Source: CAZRIZ01 sp050950465 (GTDB lineage Bacteria > Patescibacteriota > Saccharimonadia > Saccharimonadales > Saccharimonadaceae). Taken from it: DNA of 64,000 nt. Made by a program: the position numbers and the translations under genes. The stretch is taken from the NCBI GenBank assembly GCA_050950465.1, contig JBMNHQ010000002.1, forward strand, positions 248,001 through 312,000, read 5' to 3'. Under the pieces are notes generated by a model. That model was not told where the DNA came from, did no database searches, and saw only the letters and a list, made by a program, of their open reading frames with translations. Below are positions 50,082 through 59,265 of the stretch, piece after piece (the first letter of the stretch is position 1; the number at the start of each line of letters is the position of its first letter).

Positions 50082-50802
50082 TTAACTGCTCCAAATCAAT
50101 CATATCTTTAATTTTACCGTCGGAAAAGATAATCTGCCTTTTAGCATATTCAAGCTCATCTGGCTCGTGGGAGATCATTACAATCGTGATGCCCGATAAG
50201 TTGATTTGTTTAAAAATCTGGAGTACATTGCGTGAGGCTATGGTGTCAAGATTGGCGGTTGGTTCATCAGCAAAAATAATTCGTGGATTATTAACTAGGG
50301 CACGAGCAATCGCCACTCGTTGCTGTTCGCCACCGGATAATTGACTTGGCAAGCGATTGGCTTTCTTTCCCAAACCAACCTTTTCTAACTCAATTTTAGC
50401 TTTCTGCCTCGCTTCTTTAGTTGTGCAATACATCAAACGTGGCAGCATGACATTTTCTAGGGCTGTTAACTCAGCGATTAGAGCATATTCTTGAAAGATA
50501 TAGCCGATTTCCCGTAGTCGCAGTTCGATTCGTTTCTTTTCTGGTAGCTTAACAATATCGAGTGTTTCACCAAGTAAACTTTTAAGATCAAACCAAATTT
50601 CACCACTAGTTGGACGGTCTAACATCGCTACTTGGTGCATAAAAGTTGATTTACCGGAGCCATTACGTCCAGTTATCATCAGAAAGTCGCCGTGAAAAAC
50701 ATCAAACGAGACGTTTCTTAATGCTCGTGTTTCCACTCCACCATTTTTATAAGTTTTGCTGAGGTTTTTAATTTCCAGAATTTTATTTGACGCATTGGGC
50801 AT
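50074..50802 (-). CDS. ABC transporter ATP-binding protein, LolD/MacB type
   Basis: 242 residues. Walker A GRNGSGKST, Q-loop FQEY, signature LSGGEQQR, Walker B IIFADEPTANLD and switch His in MISHEPDE. The LSGGEQQRVAIARALVNNP and DEPTANLD block is the hallmark of the LolD/MacB/FtsE group. It couples to the permease downstream. The message appears leaderless (TGATATAGT, 8 nt, ATG). Confidence 0.92.
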   Translation of the reverse strand: MPNASNKILEIKNLSKTYKNGGVETRALRNVSFDVFHGDFLMITGRNGSGKSTFMHQVAMLDRPTSGEIWFDLKSLLGETLDIVKLPEKKRIELRLREIGYIFQEYALIAELTALENVMLPRLMYCTTKEARQKAKIELEKVGLGKKANRLPSQLSGGEQQRVAIARALVNNPRIIFADEPTANLDTIASRNVLQIFKQINLSGITIVMISHEPDELEYAKRQIIFSDGKIKDMIDLEQLNE

Positions 50803-50810
50803 ATGCTTTT

Positions 50811-50819
50811 ACTATATCA
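50811..50819 (-). promoter_or_regulatory. extended -10 of the leaderless ABC/uppP operon
   Basis: TGATATAGT on the minus strand, 8 nt before the ATG of the ATPase gene, with no SD. Confidence 0.55.
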
Positions 50820-50925
50820 CCAATATTAAATGTCTCCAACTAAAGATGACGATTTATTTTAATAATTTAAAGATGCTACAATAGTACCTAAGTGTAAATT
50901 GAAATAAATTTAGGAAAGGTGAATA

Positions 50926-51402
50926 ATGGCACAAAAAGTAGGACCACGAGTTGACCGAATTAGTTGGGACGAATGTTTTATGCGTATCGCTAATGTGATG
51001 GCAGAGCGCTCTAAGGACCCGTCAACCCAAGCTGGTGCAGTGGTAGTTAATTCAGATAACGTAATTGTTGGCGCAGGCTACAATGGTTTTCCGCGTGGTA
51101 TAGAGGATGAAGATGGTCTTCCATACGAGCGCGAGGGTGGTTTCGTAGATACTAAATATGCTTATGTCTGTCACGCTGAGGAAAATGCCATCTATAATGC
51201 TGGTGCACCAACTAAGAATGGCAGAATTTACTGCACGCTATTTCCTTGTAATGAATGTGCGAAGACTATAATTCAAAATGGTATAAAAGAAGTAATTTAC
51301 GATAGTAATAAATATGCTGACGAACCAGCTTGGGTAGTTTCTCGTAAGCTATTTAAGGCGGCTGGTGTTAAAACTCGTCAATATACTGCAAAGGGGAAAT
51401 AA
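50926..51402 (+). CDS. deoxycytidylate (dCMP) deaminase
   Basis: 158 residues. The zinc-binding cytidine/deoxycytidylate deaminase motifs are HAEENAIYN (His and catalytic Glu) and PCNECAK (PCxxC). ERSKDPSTQAGAVVV and GYNGFPRGIEDED are typical of ComEB/dCMP deaminases. It converts dCMP to dUMP for dTMP synthesis. SD AGGAAAGGTG; promoter with extended TGCTACAAT. The next gene overlaps by one base. Confidence 0.92.
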   Translation: MAQKVGPRVDRISWDECFMRIANVMAERSKDPSTQAGAVVVNSDNVIVGAGYNGFPRGIEDEDGLPYEREGGFVDTKYAYVCHAEENAIYNAGAPTKNGRIYCTLFPCNECAKTIIQNGIKEVIYDSNKYADEPAWVVSRKLFKAAGVKTRQYTAKGK

Positions 51403-51953
51403 TGGCTAATTTGGTTTTAGCAGTTGGTGGCTTGCCTGGTGCTGGTAAAAACGAGGTTGTTGACTATATTATGACTAAGCCTAATTGGTCGAAAGTCTAT
51501 TTAGGCGAAGTAACATTCGACATTTTACGCGAACGCGGTTTGCCCTTCACACAAGAGAATGAGCGACCAGTACGCGAAGAGGTGCGTAAGAAACATGGTA
51601 TGGCTGCTTATGCTATTTTGAGTTTGGACAAGATCAAAAAGCAACATGAGATATCAAACGTGGTACTCGAAAGTATGTATTCTTGGGAAGAGTATCTATT
51701 TTTTCGCGAACAATTTGGCGATAATTTTAAGATGTTAGCAGTTTATGCCTCACCCAAAACTCGCATTGCTCGTTTGGCTAATCGACCGGAGCGTCCATTG
51801 ACCGCAAAAGAAACCGAGGAGCGTGATTTTTCACAAATTGAGAATCTTCACCAAGCTGGACCGATTGCTCGAGCTGATTTTACCGTCATGAACGAACGTA
51901 CACTTGAAGACCTGCACCAGGCGATAGATCAGGTCTTGCAGCAATTATCCTAA
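51402..51953 (+). CDS. P-loop nucleotide kinase-like protein
   Basis: 183 residues. The P-loop GGLPGAGKNEVVDYI is near the N terminus. LESMYSWEEYLFFREQFG and RLANRPERPLTAKETEERD resemble the dephospho-CoA kinase/archaeal AAA-kinase group, with a lid region rich in Arg. Coupled with the dCMP deaminase, a (d)NMP kinase role is attractive, but the motifs also fit dephospho-CoA kinase-like proteins. Cytoplasmic. No regulatory sequence of its own. Confidence 0.75.
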   Translation: MANLVLAVGGLPGAGKNEVVDYIMTKPNWSKVYLGEVTFDILRERGLPFTQENERPVREEVRKKHGMAAYAILSLDKIKKQHEISNVVLESMYSWEEYLFFREQFGDNFKMLAVYASPKTRIARLANRPERPLTAKETEERDFSQIENLHQAGPIARADFTVMNERTLEDLHQAIDQVLQQLS

Positions 51954-51990
51954 GAGTCAATACGTTTCAGTTTGGTTTCAGTTTTGTCGA

Positions 51991-51996
51991 TATAAT
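51991..51996 (+). promoter_or_regulatory. -10 box of the leaderless response-regulator operon
   Basis: TATAAT, 7 nt before the ATG at 52004, with no SD. A good -35 at 17 nt is not evident. Confidence 0.55.
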
Positions 51997-52003
51997 ATAG
52001 AAC

Positions 52004-52672
52004 ATGAAGATATTAATCGTCGAAGATGATCGCAAGATTGCCAACGCACTAGCTCGCGGGCTTAAACAAGAGAATTTTATCACTGAAGTAGTCTATGATG
52101 GCGACGATGGATTGGCTTCGATTTTGGGTGACGAATACGACCTAATTATCTTAGACTGGATGTTACCAGGTGCTGATGGTGTTGAGATTTGCCAAAAAGC
52201 TCGTCAGGCCGATGTTAAAACACCAATCCTGTTTCTGACCGCCAAAGGCCAAACTCGTGATAAGGTCGCAGCCCTTGACGCTGGAGCGGATGATTACTTA
52301 GTCAAGCCATTTAGCTTTGAAGAATTATTAGCTCGGGTTCGTGCCTTGCTCCGTCGCCCAAATGATTTCTGTAGCGACGTTTTGGTGGTTGGCAATTTGA
52401 AATTAAATAGCAAAACTTTTGTGGTTGCTCGCGGCAATACGCCAATTGATTTGTCGAAAACTGAATTTCGCCTCTTAGAGTTCTTGATGCGCAGGCCAGG
52501 ACAAATTGTCAACAAAGACACCATCATCAGTCACGTTTGGGACTTTGATGCTGATATTCTACCTAATACAGTCGAAGCCTATATCGGCTACCTGCGGCGC
52601 AAAATTGACAGCCCATTTAAGAAAAAAATGATTAAAACCATCAGGGGGTTTGGTTACAAAATTGAGGCCTAA
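52004..52672 (+). CDS. OmpR/PhoB-family response regulator
   Basis: 222 residues. The receiver domain has the acidic pair VEDD, the phospho-Asp in LIILDWMLPGADG (about residue 51), Thr in LFLTAKG and Lys in LVKPF. The C-terminal winged helix is typical of OmpR/PhoB (LSKTEFRLLEFLMRRPGQIV, GYLRRKID, RGFGYKI). It pairs with the histidine kinase encoded 1 nt downstream and probably controls the ABC exporter genes that follow. Confidence 0.96.
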   Translation: MKILIVEDDRKIANALARGLKQENFITEVVYDGDDGLASILGDEYDLIILDWMLPGADGVEICQKARQADVKTPILFLTAKGQTRDKVAALDAGADDYLVKPFSFEELLARVRALLRRPNDFCSDVLVVGNLKLNSKTFVVARGNTPIDLSKTEFRLLEFLMRRPGQIVNKDTIISHVWDFDADILPNTVEAYIGYLRRKIDSPFKKKMIKTIRGFGYKIEA

Positions 52673-52673
52673 T

Positions 52674-53636
52674 ATGGATTTAAAACAACCATTCAAACGT
52701 GCCATCATAAAACTAGCTGCTACATACACCACAATACTAGCAGTGATTTGTCTAGGATTTAGCGCGGCAGTTTACTTAGTTTCCGTGCCAGGCTTGCACC
52801 GCGAACCACCTCGCCCACTAATAATTATCGAACGTCGTGAAGAATTTGAACGATTTATTCAAGAACGCGACCGAATAGTTCAGGCTGATATTTTAATCCG
52901 TTTGATTATTATTAACGTACTGGTTATCGCTAGTGGCGCGGTGGCGAGTTATTTTCTGGCTCGTTGGAGTTTGCAACCAATTTATGACAATTTAGAAAGG
53001 CAACTACTTTTCATATCAAGCGCTAGCCACGAACTGAAAACTCCCTTAGCGGCCATTCAGATGGAAAACGAGGTCTTATTGCGCGATAAAACGGTTACAA
53101 AAGCTGATTTACGCACTCAGGTGCAAAGTAACTTAGAAGAGATCCTGAAGTTAAAAGGCTTGGTTAGTCAGTTATTAAAACTAACTTCTAATGAAACTTT
53201 AGAATTAATCAATACTCGGGTTGATAAAGTCGCGGCGGTCGCGGTTAAGCAAATGAAGCTGGTGGCTAAGCAAAAAGAAATTACGATTAAGACTGAGCTC
53301 TCACCTCTGATTTGGCAGGCTAGCGACGATGCTTTGACGGAAATTATTACGATTCTGCTCGATAACGCGATTAAGTATTCACCGCAAAAATCGGAGATTA
53401 TAGTGTGTATAAAAGACAATCAGCTGATGGTTATTGATGCTGGCGAAGGTATTTCTGAGACGGATTTACCACACGTGTTTGAACGTTTTTACCGAGCGGA
53501 TAAGGCTCGCACCTCTGAAGGCTATGGCTTAGGCTTAGCATTGGCTCAAGATTTAGCGCAAAAAATGAATCTAAAGATTGGTGTCCAAAATAACCCAAAA
53601 GCTGGTGCAACTTTTACGGTTAAGTCAAATAAATAG
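52674..53636 (+). CDS. sensor histidine kinase
   Basis: 320 residues from the ATG at 52674 (GAGG upstream; the open frame extends into the regulator gene). Two membrane helices (about 16-36 and 78-98) flank a short external loop. The H box SASHELKTPLAAIQ (phospho-acceptor His), N box LLDNAIKYS, G1 DAGEGISE, F box FERFYRAD and G2 GYGLGLALA are intact. The small sensor loop is like intramembrane-sensing kinases that act with ABC transporters. Confidence 0.95.
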   Translation: MDLKQPFKRAIIKLAATYTTILAVICLGFSAAVYLVSVPGLHREPPRPLIIIERREEFERFIQERDRIVQADILIRLIIINVLVIASGAVASYFLARWSLQPIYDNLERQLLFISSASHELKTPLAAIQMENEVLLRDKTVTKADLRTQVQSNLEEILKLKGLVSQLLKLTSNETLELINTRVDKVAAVAVKQMKLVAKQKEITIKTELSPLIWQASDDALTEIITILLDNAIKYSPQKSEIIVCIKDNQLMVIDAGEGISETDLPHVFERFYRADKARTSEGYGLGLALAQDLAQKMNLKIGVQNNPKAGATFTVKSNK

Positions 53637-53702
53637 TTTTTCAGACTAATCTCAGGCTTTGATTTTAGAATCGAGTAGTAATAAAAAGAAAGGTTTACCT
53701 CT

Positions 53703-55184
53703 ATGTTTAAAAACATGCTGAAACGGTCTTGGCTGTCGACAATTCGCAAGCCCAGTCGCAGCGCGATATTAATTCTCCTACTTCTGGTGATGGCAAATTT
53801 GATGCTAGCCACTACAACGATTAAACGAGCGGTCGATGAAAGTATTATCTACGCTAAAGAAACTCTTAGTGGGACGGTTTATCTGCAAGCTAATATGGAG
53901 ACTTTTCGTCAGAAGATGGAATCGGGCGATCTGAGTGAAAGGCTAACTCGACCTGAGGCCAAACTAGCCGATGCTCGAAAAATTGCTACTAGCCAATACG
54001 TCAAAGATTTTACGTTTAGTTATCAGACTAGCGCCAACGCCAGTGGCTTTGAGTTAGTCGAAAATGAAGATTCTGAAATGATGGGTCGCTTTAATCAAAT
54101 GCGCGATCGAATGCGCCAAATGCCCTTCCCTAGTGGCGATGATATTCCCGACGCTGTGCGTGGTGACACGCAAGTTCAGGGCGTCAACGCTTTTGCCTTT
54201 GTTGGCGAAGTTCAATCCGACACTATGACGTTGGTTGATGGTGTGGCACTAGATGAAAACTCAACTGGCGCGATGATTTCCGTCGATCTTTCTAGTCAGA
54301 ATAGCTTAAAAGTTGGCGACAATATTAGTTTAATTCGTTTAAGCGACGAAGCCGAGTTGGTTTTACCAATCATCGGTACTTACGAAACAACTTCCGAGAA
54401 TTTTAACGCCAACACAATTTATACTAGTGTCGATATTGCTGCCGAGCTGGCTGGACTGTCAAAAGAAGACATTGAGGCAGAGAACTTTACGATTCAAAAT
54501 GTGCGCTATTATCTAACTAATGCCGAATATAAAGATCAGTTTATCACTGAAGCTAACGCCCAGTATCCGAACTTAGAAGCTGATGGCTTAAAGCTCGATA
54601 TTAACGATAGTGCCTATCAGCAGATGGTCGGACCAATCGAGTCAGTTGGTAGCTTTGCTAAAACCATTTTCTGGGTGGTAGCCGTCGCTAGTGTGCTGGT
54701 TATCAACTTAATTGTGACGATTAACATCAAAGATCGTCGCTATGAAATGGGGGTGCTGCTCAGTTTAGGTGCTAGAAAGACTAATATTGTTGGCCAAATT
54801 TTAACCGAACTGATTTTAGTTAGTACAGTGGCGCTAGTGATAAGTTTTGGGACTGGTAATTTAATCGCGCAAAAAATGGGTAATAGTTTGCTCGAGCAAC
54901 AACTGGTTATGAATCAACAACAGCAGAATCAGGGCTTTGGCCGTGGTATTAACGCTGGTCGCCCAGGTATGCCAGGCGAATTTCCAGGTGGTGGTTTTGG
55001 TGGTCGCATGCTAGGTGAAGCTAGTGGTGTTAAAACAATTGACGAAATTAATATTCAAGTCGGCGCTGAGGATTATGCCGTTCTAATACTGGCGACCTAC
55101 GCGGTGATTATTCTAGCCATGATTTTGCCAACTGCGAATATCTTACGTTATCAACCAAAAGAAATCTTATCGAGCAAGGAGTAA
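53703..55184 (+). CDS. ABC transporter permease, MacB/FtsX type (second system)
   Basis: 493 residues. It has an N-terminal helix (about 18-38), an external domain with Met-rich stretches (EMMGRFNQMRDRMRQMPF, about 125-142), then three helices. The FtsX segment IKDRRYEMGVLLSLGARKTN is clear. Between the second and third C-terminal helices lies a Gln/Gly/Met-rich insert (LLEQQLVMNQQQQNQGFGRG) on the external side. It works with the ATPase encoded 1 nt downstream. Antimicrobial peptide detoxification is suggested by the adjacent two-component genes. Confidence 0.88.
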   Translation: MFKNMLKRSWLSTIRKPSRSAILILLLLVMANLMLATTTIKRAVDESIIYAKETLSGTVYLQANMETFRQKMESGDLSERLTRPEAKLADARKIATSQYVKDFTFSYQTSANASGFELVENEDSEMMGRFNQMRDRMRQMPFPSGDDIPDAVRGDTQVQGVNAFAFVGEVQSDTMTLVDGVALDENSTGAMISVDLSSQNSLKVGDNISLIRLSDEAELVLPIIGTYETTSENFNANTIYTSVDIAAELAGLSKEDIEAENFTIQNVRYYLTNAEYKDQFITEANAQYPNLEADGLKLDINDSAYQQMVGPIESVGSFAKTIFWVVAVASVLVINLIVTINIKDRRYEMGVLLSLGARKTNIVGQILTELILVSTVALVISFGTGNLIAQKMGNSLLEQQLVMNQQQQNQGFGRGINAGRPGMPGEFPGGGFGGRMLGEASGVKTIDEINIQVGAEDYAVLILATYAVIILAMILPTANILRYQPKEILSSKE

Positions 55185-55185
55185 T

Positions 55186-55863
55186 ATGAAAAATAATGTT
55201 TTAACCATTGAAAATCTTAAACACACTTACTCAGATGGTCAGAAACGCCAGACAGTGCTAAATGGTACCAATACTACCTTTAAAAGCGGGCAACTCTACG
55301 CAATTGTCGGCGAAAGTGGAAGTGGTAAAACCACGCTTATTTCTTTAATCTCAGCGCTCGATAAGATCCAAAGCGGTGATATTAAGTTTAATGGTAAAAG
55401 CTTAAAAAAGATTGGAGCTGATCGTTTTCGACTAAAATACGTCAATATTGTTTTTCAATCGTTTAATTTAATCAAATATATGACAGCACGCGAGAACGTT
55501 GAAGTAGCCTTAGACTTCGCTAAATACAAAGGTGATGTCAAAGAGCGAGCTTATGAGCTCTTAAAACGTGTTGGCTTAGGTAAGACCAAAGCTGATCGTT
55601 TGGTACAGAAATTATCAGGTGGCGAACAACAGCGGGTAGCGATTGTGCGAGCAGTAGCTGGTGATGTGCCAATCGTGGTGGCTGATGAGCCAACTGGTAA
55701 TCTTGACGAAAAAACTGAAGGCAAGATTCTCGATGTCTTTCGTGAGTTGGCCAAAGAAGGTCGAATTGTAATTGTAGTGACGCATAGTCAGAAAGTCGCC
55801 CGCGACGCTGACGCAGTAGTCTATAAAATGAAAGACGGCTTGCTAACTAAAGCTAAAAAATAA
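55186..55863 (+). CDS. ABC transporter ATP-binding protein (second system)
   Basis: 225 residues. Walker A GESGSGKTT, Q-loop FQSFNL, signature LSGGEQQR, Walker B IVVADEPTGNLD and switch His in VTHSQK place it in the LolD/MacB/BceA group. It is the last gene of the 52004-55863 regulator-kinase-permease-ATPase operon. Downstream is the second 123-nt structured element. Confidence 0.94.
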   Translation: MKNNVLTIENLKHTYSDGQKRQTVLNGTNTTFKSGQLYAIVGESGSGKTTLISLISALDKIQSGDIKFNGKSLKKIGADRFRLKYVNIVFQSFNLIKYMTARENVEVALDFAKYKGDVKERAYELLKRVGLGKTKADRLVQKLSGGEQQRVAIVRAVAGDVPIVVADEPTGNLDEKTEGKILDVFRELAKEGRIVIVVTHSQKVARDADAVVYKMKDGLLTKAKK

Positions 55864-55889
55864 AACCATCATTGTGTAATTTAATGCTT

Positions 55890-56012
55890 CGGCCTTTGTT
55901 CAATAGTTACTTCTCGGGGACGCTTGATGGCGCCTGTCGTTACAGGGTCATCGGCGCTAAACTCTCCGTCGTAACTACGAGATTCCCCTCGAAGCAATTA
56001 TTGAACCGGCCG
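55890..56012 (+). repeat. 123-nt structured element, copy B
   Basis: Begins CGGCCTTTG and ends CCGGCCG. The outer stem (55899-55920 with 55984-56005, 18 of 22 paired) and inner hairpin CCTG-TCGTTA-CAGG (55933-55946) match copy A (30144-30266) in position. So does a TCTC/GAGA hairpin with TCGTAACT in its loop. Copy A has CCCG/CGGG in the inner hairpin, a paired change. It lies between the convergent ABC operon and fusA. Confidence 0.75.
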
Positions 56013-56040
56013 ACGTCTAACTAAGAATAGAGCCAAGAGC

Positions 56041-56070
56041 TAAATCCCCGTCGTTTCTGTCGGGGATTTA
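56041..56070. terminator. terminator hairpin downstream of fusA
   Basis: Perfect 10-bp stem TAAATCCCCG/CGGGGATTTA with loop TCGTTTCTGT, 19 nt after the fusA stop. The T run is short on both strands. Confidence 0.7.
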
Positions 56071-56088
56071 GGATTGCTTCAGTGTAGA

Positions 56089-58176
56089 TTAGCGAGAGCG
56101 ATTCTCGATGATCTCTTCAGCGATATTTGGTGGTACTTCTTCGTATTTCGAAAGCTCCATTGTTGAAGCAGCACGACCTTGGCTCATTGAGCGCAGGTCA
56201 GAAGTATAGCCAAACATATTAGCTAGCGGGACTTCGCCAGTGATTAATTTAGCTCCACCCTGCAGGTCATCCATTGAATCAATACGGCCACGGCGTGAGT
56301 TTAAGTCGCCAATGATGTCGCCCATAAACTCTTCTGGTGTAGTAATTTCAACCTTCATGACTGGTTCGAGAATCACCGGTGTGGCTTTCTTAATACCGTC
56401 CCGAGTTGCTAATGCACCAGCCATCTTAAAGGCCATTTCACTAGAGTCAACATCGTGATAACTACCGTCGTAAAGCGTTGCCTTGACGTCAATGACTGGA
56501 TAGCCAGCGATTACACCACCCTCAAGTGTTTCACGAATTCCTTGTTCGACTGGTTTACGATATTCTTGTGGAACCACACCACCTTTAATCTGGTCGATAA
56601 ACTCAAAGCCTTTTCCAGCTTCGTTTGGTTCAAACTTAATCCAAACGTCACCGTATTGACCGCGACCACCAGATTGTCGAATGTATTTACCTTGGACATC
56701 AGAATTGCCTTTAATAGTTTCGCGATAAGCCACTTGTGGCTCACCAACATTGGCTTCAACGGCAAATTCACGCTTCATGCGATCAATTAGAATCTCCAAG
56801 TGTAACTCACCCATGCCAGACATAATTGTCTGACCAGTTTCGTCATCGGTGTGAATACGGAAAGTCGGATCTTCTTCAGCGAGACGCTGTAGGGCTACAC
56901 CCATCTTTTCTTGATCAGCTTTAGATTTTGGCTCCACGGCAATTGAGACTGGTGGGTCCATAAAAGTGATACTTTCAAGTAAAACTGGCTTCGATGGCTC
57001 ACACAAGGTTGCACCGGTTGAAATGTTTTTTAAGCCAACTACCGCAGCAATGTCACCAGCACGAATTTCGTCGATTTCAGTTCGTTTATCAGCGTGCATA
57101 CGGACGATTCGACCAATACGTTCACGTTCACCGGTAGTGGTGTTAAGTACGTGAGTACCAGCCTTCAAAATACCCGAATAGACACGAACAAAGACTAGTT
57201 TACCAACGAAGGGATCCGTCGCAATCTTAAAAGCAAGAGCTGCCATTGGTTCGGCGTCAGATGGCTTGCGATCTTCTTCATCGCCAGTCTTAGGGTTTGT
57301 ACCCTTGATAGCTGGGATATCGATTGGGCTTGGTAGGTATTCAACCATTAGATCAAGTACTTTTTCGACGATAACACCGCGACCATCACCACCGGTAACT
57401 AGATAGAAGTCACCAGCAATAATGCGCTTACGCAAAGCGATGCGTAGTTCGTTTTCGGTAATCGAATCTTCGCCTTTATCGAAATAGCGCTCCATCAACT
57501 CGTCGTCAGCCTCAACTGCCGCTTCAACTAATTCTGAACGATATTGCTTAGCCTTATCAACCATATCAGCTGGAATATCACCAACTATTAAACTGCGATC
57601 AGTAAAATCTTTATAGGTATAGGCCTTCATGTCAATTAAATCAACGACGCCGCAAATGTCTTTTTCAAAACCAATAGGTAGGTGAATTGGAAAAGCATTC
57701 TTACTTAATCGGCGACGAATACTTTCAAGTGATTTGTAAAAATCACCACCAGTTTGATTGATTTTGTTAATAAAACAAACGCGGGGCACATTGTATTTAT
57801 TGGCTTGGCGCCAAACCGTTTCTGATTGTGCCTCGACACCCATCTTACCATCAAATACTGTCACAGCACCGTCGAGAACTCGTAATGAGCGCTCTACTTC
57901 GGCCGTAAAGTCAATGTGACCTGGAGTATCAATAATATTTATCTTACGATCTTTCCAAAAACAGGTAACTGCGGATGAAGTAATGGTAATACCGCGTTCG
58001 CGCTCTTGTTCCATCCAGTCGGTGGTGGTTTCACCCTCATGAACAGCACCGATCTTATGACTAACGCCAGTTCGGTACAGAATACCTTCAGTCGTAGTAG
58101 TTTTACCAGCGTCAATGTGCGCGATGATACCGACGTTACGAATATCTTTTAATGCAAATTGTTTTTCTGCTGCCAT
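56089..58176 (-). CDS. fusA: elongation factor G
   Basis: 695 residues, usual length and domain order. G1 is AHIDAGKTT, switch region [13 protein letters not shown]3 DTPGHIDF. The G4 motif is NKIN ([10 protein letters not shown]) where nearly all EF-G proteins have NKMD/NKxD. The codon is AAT, so Asn is certain at this position. Domains III-V are present ([23 protein letters not shown]). It drives translocation. It is 7 nt after rpsG in the str operon. Confidence 0.97.
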   Translation of the reverse strand: MAAEKQFALKDIRNVGIIAHIDAGKTTTTEGILYRTGVSHKIGAVHEGETTTDWMEQERERGITITSSAVTCFWKDRKINIIDTPGHIDFTAEVERSLRVLDGAVTVFDGKMGVEAQSETVWRQANKYNVPRVCFINKINQTGGDFYKSLESIRRRLSKNAFPIHLPIGFEKDICGVVDLIDMKAYTYKDFTDRSLIVGDIPADMVDKAKQYRSELVEAAVEADDELMERYFDKGEDSITENELRIALRKRIIAGDFYLVTGGDGRGVIVEKVLDLMVEYLPSPIDIPAIKGTNPKTGDEEDRKPSDAEPMAALAFKIATDPFVGKLVFVRVYSGILKAGTHVLNTTTGERERIGRIVRMHADKRTEIDEIRAGDIAAVVGLKNISTGATLCEPSKPVLLESITFMDPPVSIAVEPKSKADQEKMGVALQRLAEEDPTFRIHTDDETGQTIMSGMGELHLEILIDRMKREFAVEANVGEPQVAYRETIKGNSDVQGKYIRQSGGRGQYGDVWIKFEPNEAGKGFEFIDQIKGGVVPQEYRKPVEQGIRETLEGGVIAGYPVIDVKATLYDGSYHDVDSSEMAFKMAGALATRDGIKKATPVILEPVMKVEITTPEEFMGDIIGDLNSRRGRIDSMDDLQGGAKLITGEVPLANMFGYTSDLRSMSQGRAASTMELSKYEEVPPNIAEEIIENRSR

Positions 58177-58183
58177 AAGCCTC

Positions 58184-58669
58184 CTATTTTATCCCCCTTG
58201 CAAAATGGGCAAAGGCACGGTTAGCCTCAGCCATCTTGTGAGTATCCTCTTTCTTTTTAAAGGCAGCGCCAGTTTCGTTATAAGCATCAACAATCTCTTG
58301 TGCTAAACGCTTCTCATACGGCATACCAGAATGATCTCGAGCCGATTGCACTAACCAGCTAAAAGCAAAGTGCTGCTGACGATACCCCGCAATTGGAAAT
58401 GGAATCTGATAGTTGGCACCACCAACTCGGGTTGAGCGAACTTCAAAATCTGGTGAGATGTTTTTCAAAGCTTTTTCAAAAACCTCAAGAGGCTCTTCGC
58501 TCTTTAGTTGACGGGCAGCCATCTCAAGTGCTTTATAAACTTTACGTTCAGCGGTCGATTTTTTACCGTCAAGCATCGATTTGTTAATTAAGCGCTGCAC
58601 CAACACACTATCATATTTGCGATCGGGTGTGATTCTGCGCTGCAGTTTCCTAGTAACTTTGCGTGGCAT
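58184..58669 (-). CDS. rpsG: 30S ribosomal protein S7
   Basis: 161 residues. It begins [20 protein letters not shown]. The core SKMLDGKK-like segment is here [38 protein letters not shown] and [18 protein letters not shown] complete the family pattern. It nucleates the 30S head. It lies 2 nt after rpsL. Confidence 0.98.
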   Translation of the reverse strand: MPRKVTRKLQRRITPDRKYDSVLVQRLINKSMLDGKKSTAERKVYKALEMAARQLKSEEPLEVFEKALKNISPDFEVRSTRVGGANYQIPFPIAGYRQQHFAFSWLVQSARDHSGMPYEKRLAQEIVDAYNETGAAFKKKEDTHKMAEANRAFAHFARGIK

Positions 58670-58671
58670 AA

Positions 58672-59085
58672 TTATTTCTTACCTTTCTTGGCGCCATATT
58701 TCGAGCGACCTTGTTTACGGTCAGACACGCCCTGTAAGTCGAGTGCTCCACGTACGATGTGGTAACGCACACCAGGTAAATCTGGTACACGACCACCACG
58801 AACCAGCACGACAGCGTGCTCTTGTAGGTTGTGACCTTCGCCGCCTATGTAAGCCCAAACCTCTTGACCATTAGTCAAGCGGACACGAGCAACCTTACGC
58901 AAGGCCGAGTTCGGCTTCTTAGGGGTTTTAGTAGTAACTTTCAAGCAAACACCACGCTTTAGGGGCGCATTTTGGTCATAATATCGAGTCTTGAGCGTAT
59001 TATGGATACGTCCCAGAGCCGGAGATTTTGACTTCTTTGTCACCTTTTTGCGAGGTTTGCGTACTAATTGATTAATAGTAGGCAT
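58672..59085 (-). CDS. rpsL: 30S ribosomal protein S12
   Basis: 137 residues from the ATG at 59085, where the family start [14 protein letters not shown] lies (AGGAG upstream; the frame is open 17 codons further). The decoding loop is intact: [20 protein letters not shown] with the conserved Lys of PKKPNS, and [17 protein letters not shown]. It opens the str operon with a promoter and a leader of about 115 nt. Confidence 0.98.
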   Translation of the reverse strand: MPTINQLVRKPRKKVTKKSKSPALGRIHNTLKTRYYDQNAPLKRGVCLKVTTKTPKKPNSALRKVARVRLTNGQEVWAYIGGEGHNLQEHAVVLVRGGRVPDLPGVRYHIVRGALDLQGVSDRKQGRSKYGAKKGKK

Positions 59086-59211
59086 TAGAAAATATTCTCC
59101 TCTTAAATTTATAGTGTTAACTGAGCAGCAACTCAAGTATTAACGTTGATTGAGTGTGAAGTCGGTGTTGTACACCCACCAAAATCGCCTCAACATGAAA
59201 CTCTGGTGAGT

Positions 59212-59239
59212 ATTATATCAAGAAAAGATTAAAAAGCAA
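59212..59239 (-). promoter_or_regulatory. promoter of rpsL-rpsG-fusA
   Basis: Minus strand TTGCTT (59239-59234), 16-nt spacer with extended TGA, TATAAT (59217-59212). The leader holds a GGTG-TTGTA-CACC hairpin. Confidence 0.7.
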
Positions 59240-59246
59240 TGAAAAA

Positions 59247-59264
59247 GCGGGCGCAATGGCCCGC
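59247..59264 (-). terminator. terminator of the 59266-59697 gene
   Basis: Stem GCGGGC/GCCCGC with loop GCAATG, followed on the minus strand by TTTTTCATTGC. Confidence 0.85.
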
Positions 59265-59265
59265 A

